A stretch of DNA of 64,000 nucleotides from an uncultured Acidimicrobiia bacterium (lineage in GTDB: Bacteria > Actinomycetota > Acidimicrobiia > Spongiisociales > Spongiisociaceae). The notes beneath the pieces are model-generated. The model ran no database searches. It was not told where the DNA came from and saw only the letters and a list, made by a program, of their open reading frames with translations. The number at the start of each line of letters is the position of its first letter. Position 1 is the first letter of the stretch. The translations under genes and the position numbers were made by a program. Shown here in pieces: positions 17,496 to 27,300 of this stretch. The stretch lies in NCBI GenBank assembly GCA_958295745.1, contig OY282370.1, forward strand, positions 1,834,548 through 1,898,547, read 5' to 3'.

Positions 17496-18380
17496 GTGAG
17501 CCCCATCGAGGCTCTCGTAGGCCGCTCTTACGGACCCTTCACCTTAGAGGTGGGCGCCGCGCAGGTGGCCGCCTTCGTCGAGGCCACCGGCGATGACCCG
17601 CGGCGGTGGGTGGACTACGCACCCCCTTCCTTCGCCGGGGCGGTGCTGTTCGCGGCGGCGCCGGAGTTCTTCGCCGATCCGGACGCTGCCTCCCACAAGG
17701 ATCTGCTGATCCACGGGGAGCAGGTATTCGATTGGAAGGCTCCTTGGCGTATCGGTTCCACCCTCACGGTCACCGGCCGGATCGACCGTCTGCGTATACG
17801 CGGGTCCACCGCATTCGCCGTCTTCGCCGCCGAGGCGGTAGACCATATGGGCCGGGAGATGCTGTCCTCCCGCTCGCTCTTCCTGATGTCGGACGAGCAA
17901 CCCCCCGGCGGGCGCACCGCCGAACGGGGCGAGCCGCCGCCCGAGGCCCGGCGGGACAACCGCCGCCCTGTCCTCCTCCGCCCGGCGTCTTCCCCCCTTC
18001 CGGCGGAGGGTTCGGCGCTCGAACCGCTTCCCAAGTCCGCCTCCCGCGCCGATCTGGTGCGCTACGCGGCCGCCAGCGGGGATTTCAACCCCATCCACTG
18101 GGATCACGGAAGGGCGGTCGATTCCGGGGTGGGGGGCGTCATATGCCACGGTCTGCTGCTGGCCGCCTGGGCCACCCAGCCGGCCGCCGCCTCGACGGAC
18201 CGCTGTGACCCTCTGGCCGGCGCCCGTATCCGTTTTCGCAGTCCGCTCTATCCCGACCAGGCCGCGCAGGTCAGAACCGTCGCGGCGGAACGAACCGACG
18301 GCTCGGTCACCTTCGAGGCGGAGGTGGTCTCGGAGGCGGGCAGGCACGTGTCCGCTGCTATCGTTGCCAGAACCGCCTGA
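17496..18380 (+). CDS. Double MaoC-type (3R)-hydroxyacyl dehydratase, HadA/HadB-like fusion
   Basis: A 294-residue hotdog-fold protein. Residues 1-135 resemble the non-catalytic FAS1/HadA-like half (PIEALVGRSYGPFTLEVG, DYAPPSFAGAVLF, LIHGEQVFDWKAPWRIG). Residues 170-290 carry the catalytic half with SGDFNPIHWDHGRA, the hydratase 2 motif with D and H, and GVICHGLLLAAWAT. In mycobacteria the equivalent position between rpmG and tRNA-Trp holds separate hadA, hadB and hadC genes for fatty-acid elongation; here two halves are joined by a charged, proline-rich linker. The pathway is inferred from position and family; the acyl-CoA or acyl-ACP substrate is unknown. Confidence 0.85.
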   Translation: MSPIEALVGRSYGPFTLEVGAAQVAAFVEATGDDPRRWVDYAPPSFAGAVLFAAAPEFFADPDAASHKDLLIHGEQVFDWKAPWRIGSTLTVTGRIDRLRIRGSTAFAVFAAEAVDHMGREMLSSRSLFLMSDEQPPGGRTAERGEPPPEARRDNRRPVLLRPASSPLPAEGSALEPLPKSASRADLVRYAAASGDFNPIHWDHGRAVDSGVGGVICHGLLLAAWATQPAAASTDRCDPLAGARIRFRSPLYPDQAAQVRTVAAERTDGSVTFEAEVVSEAGRHVSAAIVARTA

Positions 18381-18402
18381 TAAAGAGAGGTCTTGTAACC
18401 GC

Positions 18403-18966
18403 ATGCCGGGCGAACGGGTCGAAATCGACATCACCGAGCTGGTGGAAAGGTCCCGCCGAGGCGACCGGGCCGCCTTCGGTGATCTGGTACGGCTTCACCA
18501 ACACGAGGTGTTTACCTTGGCGGTCCGTTTGGTCGGGGATCGAACCCTTGCCGCAGACGTTACCCAGGAAGCTCTGGTGCGCGCCTGGAAGGCGATCGGA
18601 CGGTTCCGGGGAGACTCGAGCTTCAGCACCTGGCTGTACCGGATTACCACCAACGCCGCTTGGACGCTCAAGGGATCGACCGCCCGCAAGGCCACCTACG
18701 ACTTGGACAGCTTGGTGAGGCAGCCCATCGCCGACCGCAGGGGCGACCCCGAAACCGCGGGAGAGCAGGCCGAGCTCCGGGCCAACCTCGACCGCGCCCT
18801 GGGTCAGCTGCCTCGCCATCAAAGGGCCATCGTGGTGATGAAGGATGTCTACGGCTGGTCGCACAAGGAGATCGCCGAGGCGATGTCGATATCCGTAACC
18901 GCCTCCAAGGTGCGCCTGCATCGGGCTCATCTGCGGCTGCGGGAGATGCTGAGGGAGGCGAGATGA
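18403..18966 (+). CDS. ECF-type RNA polymerase sigma factor
   Basis: A 187-residue alternative sigma factor with only regions 2 and 4. Region 2 runs over about residues 22-90 (FGDLVRLHQHEVFTLAVRL, ADVTQEALVRAWKAI, FSTWLYRITTNAAW). Region 4 lies at about 125-180 (LPRHQRAIVVMKDVYGWSHK, then AEAMSISVTASKVRLHRA). The ATG at 18403 is 22 bases after the dehydratase stop. It overlaps the next gene as ATGA, and that gene has an anti-sigma zinc motif, so the two form a sigma/anti-sigma switch. The regulon is unknown. This insertion between the had-like gene and tRNA-Trp is an addition to the usual order. Confidence 0.92.
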   Translation: MPGERVEIDITELVERSRRGDRAAFGDLVRLHQHEVFTLAVRLVGDRTLAADVTQEALVRAWKAIGRFRGDSSFSTWLYRITTNAAWTLKGSTARKATYDLDSLVRQPIADRRGDPETAGEQAELRANLDRALGQLPRHQRAIVVMKDVYGWSHKEIAEAMSISVTASKVRLHRAHLRLREMLREAR

Positions 18967-19391
18967 TCCGTTCGGCGGCCGCCGGCCCCCATCATGCCCC
19001 CGCCCGGACCGGATTTGCCACTCTGCCTCGGTGGGCCGCCTGCCGGATGACACGCCGGATGCTCTACGAGGTCGAGTCCGGTGATGTCGGGATGCCGACG
19101 GTGCTCGACCGGCACCGCCGTGAATGCCTGGCCTGCCAGGCCGCCTCGGTCCACCAGCGGCATCTGATCAGAGGGCTTGCTTCCCTGCGCGGTTTGCTCG
19201 AGCCGATTCCTTACGATATGGCGGCGGTTTTCGATCATCCGGCGCCGGTCGCGTCGGAGCGGTACGGCCGGACCCGCCCCCTCCGCCCTGCTTCGGCGCC
19301 GGTGCGCGCCGCGGTCGCTTCGGCGGCTTCGCTGGCGGCGCTCGGCGTGGTGGTGGCGGCGGGCCGTTGGATCAGGTCGCACGCCGGCTGA
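18963..19391 (+). CDS. Membrane-anchored zinc-type anti-sigma factor
   Basis: A 142-residue protein translationally coupled (ATGA overlap) to the ECF sigma gene. HRRECLAC (H51, C55, C58) is the HxxxCxxC element of zinc-binding anti-sigma domains. It is followed by a helical stretch, then one membrane segment near the C-terminus (VASAASLAALGVVVAAG). The expected role is to hold the sigma factor at the membrane until a signal releases it. The N-terminus is poorly conserved-looking and rich in His/Ala/Pro. It is assigned by motif plus context; the inducing stress cannot be read from the sequence. Confidence 0.85.
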   Translation: MIRSAAAGPHHAPARTGFATLPRWAACRMTRRMLYEVESGDVGMPTVLDRHRRECLACQAASVHQRHLIRGLASLRGLLEPIPYDMAAVFDHPAPVASERYGRTRPLRPASAPVRAAVASAASLAALGVVVAAGRWIRSHAG

Positions 19392-19809
19392 AAAGCCCCC
19401 GGCCGCTTCCCCGCCGGGCCGGAACCGGGCGGGGCGCCGGAAAGGTGATCGATCTGTCACACCCCCCTGAGATACTGTGAACAACACAAACATCACTGTT
19501 GTTCCGGACTGCGGTGATCGAACCGCCCGCCTGCGGGGCCTCCGTGATCCTTACGGCGGCAACCTGTAAGGGCGGGCAACCTAGCCGAGCGACCGAACAA
19601 GTCGGGTACGCACCGGGCCGACGCGCCCCGTACCCCCGAACACGAAATTGGTGGTGGAGGCGGGGGCAGGGCCCGGCGAAGCCGGGAGTGGGGGTGCGAG
19701 AACGCGAAAATCGGGGGCGAGAACGCTCGATCGCGCAGGTGGATACAGTGGGCGGATAGGGTAGGCTGATCCGGGAAGAGGCCATTCCGCCGGAAGGCCG
19801 GGCGGGGGT
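19392..19809. other. Non-coding stretch before tRNA-Trp
   Basis: About 420 bases with no convincing gene. The small frames here have atypical composition and lack ribosome sites. G-rich hairpins such as CCCGGCGAAGCCGGG at 19663-19677 are present, and part of the stretch could be an untranslated or structured RNA, but I recognise no known family. Confidence 0.4.
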
Positions 19810-19839
19810 TTTACACTTTATCCCGCCCATTCTTATAAT
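19810..19839 (+). promoter_or_regulatory. Predicted promoter of tRNA-Trp / secE-nusG
   Basis: TTTACA (19810-19815) and a perfect TATAAT (19834-19839) are 18 bases apart, ending 13 bases before the tRNA-Trp 5' end. This is a strong housekeeping-type promoter that may also serve secE-nusG. Confidence 0.7.
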
Positions 19840-19852
19840 CCTGCCTACGCCG

Positions 19853-19928
19853 AGGGGCGTAGCTCGAAGTTGGTTAGAGCGCCGGTCTCCAAAACCGGAG
19901 GTTGTGGGTTCGAGTCCCTCCGCCCCTG
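19853..19928 (+). tRNA. tRNA-Trp (CCA)
   Basis: Acceptor stem AGGGGCG/CGCCCCT and anticodon stem CCGGT/ACCGG around CTCCAAA, which gives anticodon CCA. The T-stem has one mismatch (GTGGG against CCCTC). Its location immediately before secE is the classic actinobacterial position. Confidence 0.95.
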
Positions 19929-20030
19929 CCAGGACGGCCCGGAAGGTCACAAGGGTGGCCCGAAAGGCCGGTGGAATGGTTCGATGGTCGGCGGCCGCAG
20001 GCCCAGGACCCCGAAGAAAGACAGAAGAAT

Positions 20031-20345
20031 ATGAATCGCGAGATGCGACGGCTCGCCGAGCGGGAAGAGCGGCGGGGCAAGCAGAACGACCGCGGCCGCC
20101 GCTCGCCCATCATGGGGCCGGGCGGTCCGGGCGGCGCCGAGGCAGGCCGCCTGCAGCGGCTCGTCCAATTCCTGCGCGAGGTTAGGGTCGAGCTCAGCCG
20201 GGTAGGATGGCCGAGCCGCCAGCAGATGATCGCCTTCACCACGGTGACAGTCGTCACCGCCGGTGTGCTCACCGCCTACGTTTTCCTGGTCGATCTGGCT
20301 TTCAGCCGTTCGATATTGGCTTTCATCCGCGCACTGACTAGTTGA
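20031..20345 (+). CDS. secE: Preprotein translocase subunit SecE
   Basis: A small essential subunit of the SecYEG channel. The 104 residues have a charged N-terminal extension (MNREMRRLAEREERRGKQ), then the conserved amphipathic helix FLREVRVELSRVGWPSRQQM and one membrane helix (about 70-95). ATG at 20031 was chosen. The upstream open frame continues through the tRNA-Trp gene and is not credible. It is followed within 3 bases by nusG, with which it is co-transcribed. Confidence 0.95.
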   Translation: MNREMRRLAEREERRGKQNDRGRRSPIMGPGGPGGAEAGRLQRLVQFLREVRVELSRVGWPSRQQMIAFTTVTVVTAGVLTAYVFLVDLAFSRSILAFIRALTS

Positions 20346-20347
20346 AG

Positions 20348-21259
20348 ATGAGGTCGAAGTTGGCAGAACAGAATCCACCTCGGGTCGACGAGGTTTCCCA
20401 GGCGGCGGACCAGGCCGAAGAATCCCAGGAGGATGCGGTGGGTTCCCTGGGGGCGGCTCTGCTGTACGCCGGTTTCGGCACCGACGGTTCGTTGCCCGAC
20501 CCCGCCGAGATCGCATCCATGGCCGAAGAAGCCGAGGCCGGGATCGAACCGGCGCGGATGCCGGAGGCCTCTCCGTCGGGCTCTCTCACAGCCGAAGCCG
20601 AAGAAACCGCATCCGCCCCCTCCGGACGGACGGCCGCCGAGGCGGGCAGGACACCGGAGGCGCCGGACACCGAAGTTGCCGAGGAGGTGGAAGAGGAGGA
20701 GGTGATCAGCCCCTACGACCTGCCCGGATCCTGGTATGTGATACACGCCTACTCCGGTTATGAGAAGAAGGTGAAGGACAACCTGGCCACCCGCACCTCC
20801 TCCATGCATATGGAGGACCGCATCTTCGACGTGGTGATACCGACCGAGAAACGGATGAAGTTCAAGGGCGGGCGCAAGGTCGAGGTCGAGGAGAAGATGT
20901 TCCCGGGTTATCTCTTGGTGCGCATGTACCTGGACGACGGCTCCTGGCATGCGGTGCGCGACACGCCGGGCGTTACCTCCTTCGTGGGCATGGGAAGCGG
21001 CGCCAAACCCACCCCCCTGTCCAAGCGGGAGGTGGAGCGGTTCCTGGGTCTGAAGAAGGAAGCGGCCAAGGCGGCCCCCCGATTCCGTCCGGCCTGGAAG
21101 ATCGGAGAGCCCATTAGGGTCACCGTCGGTCCCTTCGCCGATTTCAACGGGGTGGTCGAAGACATCAACGTCCACCAGGAGAAGGTCAAGGTGCTCGTGG
21201 AGATCTTCGGCCGGGACACGGCCGTCGAGCTGGGGTTCGGGGACATACAGAAGCAATGA
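20348..21259 (+). CDS. nusG: Transcription elongation/antitermination factor NusG with acidic N-terminal extension
   Basis: NusG binds RNA polymerase and couples it to Rho or the ribosome. The protein has a long, very acidic, alanine-rich extension over about residues 1-115, then the NGN domain (SWYVIHAYSGYEKKVKDNL, FPGYLLVRMYLDD, TPGVTSFVG) and the C-terminal KOW domain (IGEPIRVTVGPFADFNGVV). Acidic extensions are known in actinobacterial NusG. The start is ambiguous between ATG 20348, TTG 20342 and later codons; ATG is used here. The sequence downstream of residue 115 is unambiguous. Confidence 0.95.
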   Translation: MRSKLAEQNPPRVDEVSQAADQAEESQEDAVGSLGAALLYAGFGTDGSLPDPAEIASMAEEAEAGIEPARMPEASPSGSLTAEAEETASAPSGRTAAEAGRTPEAPDTEVAEEVEEEEVISPYDLPGSWYVIHAYSGYEKKVKDNLATRTSSMHMEDRIFDVVIPTEKRMKFKGGRKVEVEEKMFPGYLLVRMYLDDGSWHAVRDTPGVTSFVGMGSGAKPTPLSKREVERFLGLKKEAAKAAPRFRPAWKIGEPIRVTVGPFADFNGVVEDINVHQEKVKVLVEIFGRDTAVELGFGDIQKQ

Positions 21260-21362
21260 CGGCGCCGAACAGGACAAGCAGTGACCGCAATCGTCCGCCG
21301 GCCCCGACCGGTGCGCCGACCGGTGCACTGGCAACGGACAGATAGACCGAAGGAACGACGGT

Positions 21363-21791
21363 ATGGGCAGAAAAAGGGTGGCCGCCATCCTGAAACTCCA
21401 GATTCCCGCAGGGGAGGCTTCCCCGGCGCCGCCGGTAGGCCCGGCCCTCGGCCAGTACGGGATCAACATCATGGAGTTCGTCAAGTCGTACAACGATGCG
21501 ACCCAGTCCCAGGTGGGCACGATCATTCCGGCGGAGGTAACCATCTACACCGACCGGTCCTTCACGTTCGTCACCAAGACACCCCCGGCGGCGGTGCTGA
21601 TCCGCCAAGCCGCCCGGGTGGAGAAAGGCTCGGCGGAGCCCCACCGGGAGAAGGTGGGAACCTTGTCCGGCAGCCAGTTACGGCAGATAGCCGAGACCAA
21701 GCTCCCCGATCTCAACACCACCGATATCGAGGGAGCGATGAAGATCGTGGCGGGCACGGCCCGGTCGATGGGGATACTCATCGCCGACTGA
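21363..21791 (+). CDS. rplK: 50S ribosomal protein L11
   Basis: Forms the GTPase-associated stalk base on 23S rRNA. The 142 residues start [19 protein letters not shown] and contain [19 protein letters not shown] and the C-terminal RNA-binding part ending with [10 protein letters not shown]. The size and order (nusG, rplK, rplA) are standard. The 100-base gap before the ATG probably includes the leader of this unit. Confidence 0.97.
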   Translation: MGRKRVAAILKLQIPAGEASPAPPVGPALGQYGINIMEFVKSYNDATQSQVGTIIPAEVTIYTDRSFTFVTKTPPAAVLIRQAARVEKGSAEPHREKVGTLSGSQLRQIAETKLPDLNTTDIEGAMKIVAGTARSMGILIAD

Positions 21792-21897
21792 GCCGCGGGC
21801 CGGCCGACCGCGCGTGCCCGGACGCCGCAACACACACGGATACGAAAGAGTTGGGAGGGCCGCCGAGCGGCTCGCAGATACCACGAGGAGAGAAATC

Positions 21898-22599
21898 ATG
21901 GCCCGCAGGAGCAAGCGGTACAACCAGTCGTCCGCCGCGTTCGACAAACACCGCCCCTACCCGCCCTCGGAGGCGGTCCGCATGGTGAAGACGATGGCTT
22001 CGGCCCGCTTCGACGAGACGGTCGATGCGGTTATGAAGCTGGGGATCGATCCGCGGCGGGCCGACCAGCTGGTCCGGGGGACCGTCGTCCTTCCCCACGG
22101 AACCGGAAAGTCGGTGCGGGTGGCGGTGTTCGCAGGGGCCGACAAGCAACCGGAGGCCGAAGAGGCGGGCGCCGAGGTGATAGGCGGTGAGGACCTGGTC
22201 GAGAGGCTGGCTTCGGGGGGCGCGATCGAATTCGATGTGGCGATCGCCACCCCGGATATGATGCCGAAGGTCGGCAGGCTGGGGAGGCTGCTCGGGCCGC
22301 GCGGCTTGATGCCCAACCCCAAGGCCGGCACGGTGACGCGAGACGTCGGCCGAACCGTCGAAGAGTTCAAGGGCGGAAAGATCGAGTACCGAAACGACCG
22401 CTACGGCAACGTGGCGGCGCCCATCGGCAAGGCCTCCTTCAGCGAGGATCGCCTCTACGAGAACCTGACGACCTTGGTCTCCGAGATCGTCAGGGTCAAG
22501 CCGGCCGCTTCCAAGGGCGCCTACCTCAGGAAGCTGTCGGTGTCTTCGACGATGGGCCCGGGAGTCCGGGTGGACGTGTCGCGGATCGATCGTCCGTAG
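21898..22599 (+). CDS. rplA: 50S ribosomal protein L1
   Basis: Binds the L1 stalk of 23S rRNA and usually acts as a translational repressor of the L11-L1 operon. The 233 residues begin [12 protein letters not shown] after the ribosome site GAGGAGAG. Typical segments: [36 protein letters not shown] and [16 protein letters not shown] at 21898 was chosen over the longer upstream frame because of the ribosome site and family length. Confidence 0.97.
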   Translation: MARRSKRYNQSSAAFDKHRPYPPSEAVRMVKTMASARFDETVDAVMKLGIDPRRADQLVRGTVVLPHGTGKSVRVAVFAGADKQPEAEEAGAEVIGGEDLVERLASGGAIEFDVAIATPDMMPKVGRLGRLLGPRGLMPNPKAGTVTRDVGRTVEEFKGGKIEYRNDRYGNVAAPIGKASFSEDRLYENLTTLVSEIVRVKPAASKGAYLRKLSVSSTMGPGVRVDVSRIDRP

Positions 22600-22714
22600 T
22601 AAGAAGTAAACAGAGGCCTGACATCGGGGGGCGGAAAACAGGTTCGCCGGCGGGTTCTTTGGCGTTCTCCGTTTGCGCGGTTATCCTCCCCCTCGCGTCT
22701 CGGGGCCGAGCGCC

Positions 22715-22815
22715 GGGCGCATGGACCGTAGACAGCCGGTACCGAACGGCGGCGGGGTCTCCCGCCGCGTCGGTGTAAGCGATCCGGACGGATTCCGCCT
22801 GCCGAGGTCGATTCG
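22715..22815 (+). promoter_or_regulatory. L10 ribosomal protein leader
   Basis: The 316-base gap between rplA and rplJ contains CCGTAGACAGCCGGT (22726-22740) and CTGCCGAGGTCG (22799-22810), conserved strands of the leader to which the L10(L12)4 complex binds, with a GC-rich hairpin (GGCGGCGGGG/TCCCGCCGC) between them. This is the expected autoregulatory element of the rplJL operon. A further GGGG/CCCC hairpin at about 22814-22828 could be the attenuator. Exact ends are approximate. Confidence 0.8.
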
Positions 22816-22915
22816 GGGTCATTCCCCCGGTTCCCCTCTGCAGCCTGTTCCGGCCGGGCGCGTCTGCGCAACGATGCCGGGCCCCGCCGCACACCGTAAG
22901 CAACGGAGGAAAGGT

Positions 22916-23479
22916 ATGCCGCGACCCGAGAAGGTACAGGCGGTCGAGGAGATCAAGCACCACTTTTCGGTCTCCTCCACTTCGATCCTGACCGAATACC
23001 GCGGGCTAACGGTCGGCCAGCAGCAACAGCTCCGCAACTCGCTCCGCCAGGCCGGCGCCCGTTACAAGGTGTTGAAGATGACCCTGACCCGCCGGGCCCT
23101 GAACGATCTGGGCCAACACGGGCTCGACGAATGGCTGACCGGCCCTACTGCGATCGCCTTCGTGGAGGACGATCCGGTCCCGGCCGCCCGCGCGCTCATG
23201 GAGTTCGGCAAGCAACACGAGAACTTCGTGGTGAAGGCCGGCCTGATGAACGGCCGGGTGATGGGCGCCGACCAAGTGGCGGTGCTCGCCACCATCGAGG
23301 ACCGGGAAGTGCTCCTGTCCAAGATGGCGGGCGCTTTCAAAGGCCCCCTGTCCAAGGCGGCGTTCCTGATGGCTTCCTTCACGAGGGAGGCCGCTTCGGT
23401 GTTCTCGCAGCTGTTGGAGCGCAAGGAGGAGGAAGGGGCCGGGCGGGCGGCGTCCGATTCCCGCCAGGAGGGGCCCTAG
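22916..23479 (+). CDS. rplJ: 50S ribosomal protein L10
   Basis: Anchors L7/L12 dimers on the ribosomal stalk. The 187 residues start MPRPEKVQAVEEI after a GGAGGAAAGG ribosome site. The N-terminal rRNA-binding half has TEYRGLTVGQQQQLRNSLRQ and YKVLKMTLTRRAL. The C-terminal helix binds L7/L12 (SVFSQLLERKEEEG). ATG at 22916 was chosen over an upstream open frame that runs through the L10 leader RNA. rplL follows after about 100 bases. Confidence 0.96.
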   Translation: MPRPEKVQAVEEIKHHFSVSSTSILTEYRGLTVGQQQQLRNSLRQAGARYKVLKMTLTRRALNDLGQHGLDEWLTGPTAIAFVEDDPVPAARALMEFGKQHENFVVKAGLMNGRVMGADQVAVLATIEDREVLLSKMAGAFKGPLSKAAFLMASFTREAASVFSQLLERKEEEGAGRAASDSRQEGP

Positions 23480-23580
23480 AGGCCCGTGAAGATCGAACGG
23501 AGGACGGCGCCGAAGCCCCGGCAGAGGATTAGGTCTTTGACGGGGATTCGGGCCTGAGGCGACAAACCAGGAGGAAGATC

Positions 23581-23964
23581 ATGGCCAAGCTGAGCACCCA
23601 GGAACTGTTGGGTGTCTTCGAAGAGATGACGGTCTTGGAGCTCAAGGAGTTCCTCGACGCTTTCGAGGAGCATTTCGATGTGACCGCGATGGCGGGGATG
23701 GCGGTGGCCGCCGCCCCCGGCGCCGAGGCCGCCGAGGCCGCCGAGGAGGAGCAGGTCGAGTTCGATGTGGTGCTGACCTCGTCCGGAGACAAGAAGATAC
23801 AGGTCATCAAGGAAGTGCGCTCCATGACCAGCCTGGGCCTGAAAGAGGCCAAGGCGCTGGTGGACGGCATCCCCAACACCGTTCTAGAAGCCGTTACCAA
23901 AGAGGAGGCCGAGGCGGCCATGGCCAAGATCGAGGCCGTCGGCGGCAGTGTGGAGCTGCGCTGA
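23581..23964 (+). CDS. rplL: 50S ribosomal protein L7/L12
   Basis: A 127-residue stalk protein that recruits translation GTPases. It has an N-terminal dimerisation helix ([20 protein letters not shown]), an Ala/Glu hinge ([16 protein letters not shown]), and the C-terminal globular domain with [20 protein letters not shown] and [12 protein letters not shown]. The ribosome site AGGAGGAAG is ideal. Its C-rich codon use, like rplK and rplJ, contrasts with tuf. Confidence 0.97.
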   Translation: MAKLSTQELLGVFEEMTVLELKEFLDAFEEHFDVTAMAGMAVAAAPGAEAAEAAEEEQVEFDVVLTSSGDKKIQVIKEVRSMTSLGLKEAKALVDGIPNTVLEAVTKEEAEAAMAKIEAVGGSVELR

Positions 23965-24101
23965 CCGGTGCTCCGGTATACGGGTCGGCAAACCTCGGAT
24001 CAGGATCGGGCCGGCGTTGCACGCCCGCATCTCTCTCCGGGCAGATCCCTCTGTAAGGAGGGGGTCTCGGGCAGGCGGCGTTCCGCATCCGGGGGGTGTG
24101 T

Positions 24102-24130
24102 TTGACTTGTTTCGCGGAGGGCTGTATCAT
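24102..24130 (+). promoter_or_regulatory. Predicted rpoBC promoter
   Basis: TTGACT (24102-24107) and TATCAT (24125-24130) are separated by 17 bases in the 402-base gap between rplL and rpoB. This leaves a leader of about 230 bases before the rpoB GTG. No other gene is seen in the gap. Confidence 0.65.
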
Positions 24131-24366
24131 CGCCCTCCCAAAGGTGGACGGGATTTCGACCCGGAGGGGAATTGAGACGGGAGTCCGTCGATCATAGTTG
24201 AGCTGGTTAGGCAGGTCGGCCCGCGTGCTGTCCTGTCTTTTGACGCGCGGAGAGGGTTGTATGCCGTCAGGCCGTGCGGAAAGGTTTCGAGGATTACCGG
24301 TCTAGGAGGGTGGGGTTCCAGGCAAGGCCGGGAAGGGCGTCCGGTGGGAGAAATTAGGAGGAACCT

Positions 24367-27300
24367 GTGGTCGTAGCCCGCGCCGAGCGCGAGCGTCTGT
24401 CGTTCTCGAAGATAGAAGAAGTTCTGCCGTTGCCCGACCTGATCGAGGTCCAGCGCTGGTCCTTCGACTGGCTGATAGACGAGGGTCTGAGCCGGATATT
24501 CAAGCAGCTGTCGCCGATCGAGGACTTCTCGGGTTCCCTTGCCTTGGATCTCACCAACCACAGGTTCGGAGAGCCGCTGATGACGGTGGAGGAGGCCAAG
24601 GAACGCGACGCCAGCTACGCCAAACCCCTGCATGTGACCGCCCGGTTCCTGAACCGCGGCACAGGTGAGATCAAGGAGCAGAAAGTGTTCCTGGGGGACT
24701 TCCCGATGATGACCGCCAACGGCACCTTCATCATCAACGGGACCGAGCGGGTGGTGGTGAGCCAGCTGGTGCGCTCGCCGGGCGTCTATTTCGACCAAAC
24801 CATCGACAAGATCTCCCGCAAGGACATCTACGGCGCCAAGGTCATCCCGGGTCAGGGCGCCTGGATGCTGTTCGACATCGACAAGCGGGACACGGTGGGG
24901 GTCAAGGTGGACCGCAAGCGGCGCCAGTTCGTCACCTCGTTCGTTCGCGCCCTCGGCATCGCCGAGACCGACGAGGACATCCTCGATCTGTTCGACCACG
25001 CAGAGGTCATCGAGAACACCTTGGAGAAGGACCCGGTGAAAACCGCCGACGATGCGATGCTCGATTTCTACCGCAAGCAACGCCCCGGCGAGCCGTCCGC
25101 GGTCGAGTCGGCCCGCAGCCTCATCCTCTCCCTCTTCAAGAACAAGAAGCGGTACGACCTCACCAAGGTGGGCCGCTACAAGGTGAACCAGAAGTTCGCC
25201 AACCCGGACGACCACGCCTCCGACAGCGGCCTGCTCACCGAAGACGACCTGGTCGACACGATCCGCTACATGATCCATCTCCACGAGGGCAAGGAGTCTT
25301 TGACCACTTGGAGGCATTCGTACCTCGAGCGGAAACGCGAGGCGGAGGGGGCCGAGGTCCCATGGGAGGGCAACACGGTCAGGGTGCGGACCGACGACAT
25401 CGACCATTTCGGCAACCGGCGGGTGCGAACCGTCGGCGAGCTGGTGCAGAACCAGATTCGGGTGGGTCTCGCCCGGATGGAGCGTCAGGTGAGGGAACGG
25501 ATGACCACCCAGGATCCGGACGCCATCACCCCCCAGAGCCTCATCAACATCCGCCCTGTGGTCGGCGCCATCAAGGAGTTCTTCGGATCCAGCCAGCTCA
25601 GCCAGTTCATGGACCAGCCCAACCCCCTGGCGGGGCTGACCCACCGCCGGCGGCTGTCGGCCCTCGGTCCGGGCGGTGTGTTGCGGGAAAGGGCCGGGTT
25701 CCAGGTCAGGGACGTGCACCCTTCCCACTACGGGCGCATGTGCCCCATCGAGACCCCGGAGGGGCCCAACATCGGGCTGATCGGGTCCCTGGCCAGCTAC
25801 GCGAAGGTCAACCCGTTCGGCTTCATCGCCACCCCTTACCGGACGGTGAAGGGCGGAAAGGTGACCAGCAAAGTCCAATACCTGACGGCGCATGAAGAGG
25901 AGCGCTACGTGATAGCCCAGGCCAGCGCCCCCCTGGCCGAGGACGGTTCTTTCGTGGAGGACCGCGTCCTCGTGCGCCGGGCGGGCGGGGCTGTCGACTC
26001 CGTGCCGCCCGAAGAGGTCGATTTCATGGACGTGTCGCCTCAGCAGATAGTGTCGATCGCCACCTCGCTCATCCCGTTCCTGGAGCACGACGACGCCAAC
26101 CGGGCTCTGATGGGCTCGAACATGCAGCGCCAAGCGGTGCCCCTCCTGCGGGCCGAGGCCCCGCTGGTGGGTACGGGCGTGGAGGCCAAGGCCGCCCAGG
26201 ATTCCGGGGACCTGGTCACCTCCGCGGTGAGGGGCAAGGTCGTTTCTATCAAGGGAGACGAGATCGTGCTGCGGGAATACGGGACCAAGAAGATATTTCG
26301 CTACCCGCTGCGGAAGTTCGAGCGTTCCAACCAGGGCACCTCGATAAACCAGAAGTCGATCGTGACCGTGGGCCAGTGGGTCAAGAAGGGCGAGGTCATC
26401 GCCGACGGGCCGTCCACCGACCGCGGCGAGCTGGCGCTGGGCAAGAACCTGTTGGCGGCCTTCATGCCCTGGAAGGGCCACAATTTCGAGGACGCCATCG
26501 TGCTCAGCGAGCGGCTGGTGAAAGAGGACATCCTGACCTCTGTCCATATCGAGCAGCACGAGGTGGACGCCCGCGACACCAAGCTCGGATCGGAGGAGAT
26601 CACCCGGGACATTCCCAACGTGGCCGAGGAGTCGCTGCGCGATCTGGACGAAGAGGGCGTCATCCGGGTGGGGGCCGACGTGGGTCCGGGTGACTACCTG
26701 GTCGGCAAGGTTACGCCCAAGGGGGAGACCGAGATGACCCCCGAAGAACGCCTGCTCCGGGCCATTTTCGGCGAGAAGGCCCGCGAGGTCCGCGACTCAT
26801 CGCTGAGGGTGCCGCACGGCGAGACCGGAAAGGTGATCGACGTGAAGGTGTTCCGGCGCTCGGAGGGGCACGACGACCTCCAACCCGGGGTGAACGAGCT
26901 GGTGCGGGTCTACGTGGCCAGCCAGCGGAAGATCTCGGAGGGGGACAAGTTGGCCGGACGCCACGGCAACAAGGGGGTGATCGCCAAGATCCTTCCGGAG
27001 GAGGACATGCCGTTCCTGGCGGACGGAACCCCGGTCGATATCGTGCTCTCCCCGCTGGGGGTTCCCTCCCGGATGAACCTCGGGCAGGTGCTGGAGACCC
27101 ATCTCGGATGGGCGGCCGCCCAGGGTTGGGAATCCTACGAGTCCGACAGCTCCAGCAATGACGCGGTGAAGGGGGGGATGCCCCCATGGTCCACTGTGGC
27201 CACCCCGGTGTTCAACGGCGCCCGCGAGGATGAGATCGATGATGTCATCCGCCACAGCCGGCCCAACCGGGACAACGAGCGCCTCATCGACAAAGACGGC

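Noticed and set aside
19499-19759. 86-codon plus-strand frame before tRNA-Trp
   Set aside because: Composition and sequence are unlike genes here, there is no ribosome site, and it spans G-rich hairpins.
19372-19950. Minus-strand frame across tRNA-Trp containing GAEGLEPTTSGFGDRRSN
   Set aside because: This is a well-known spurious protein produced by reading the complement of a tRNA gene; the same applies to frames over the tRNA-Tyr/Thr/Met cluster (15615-16036).
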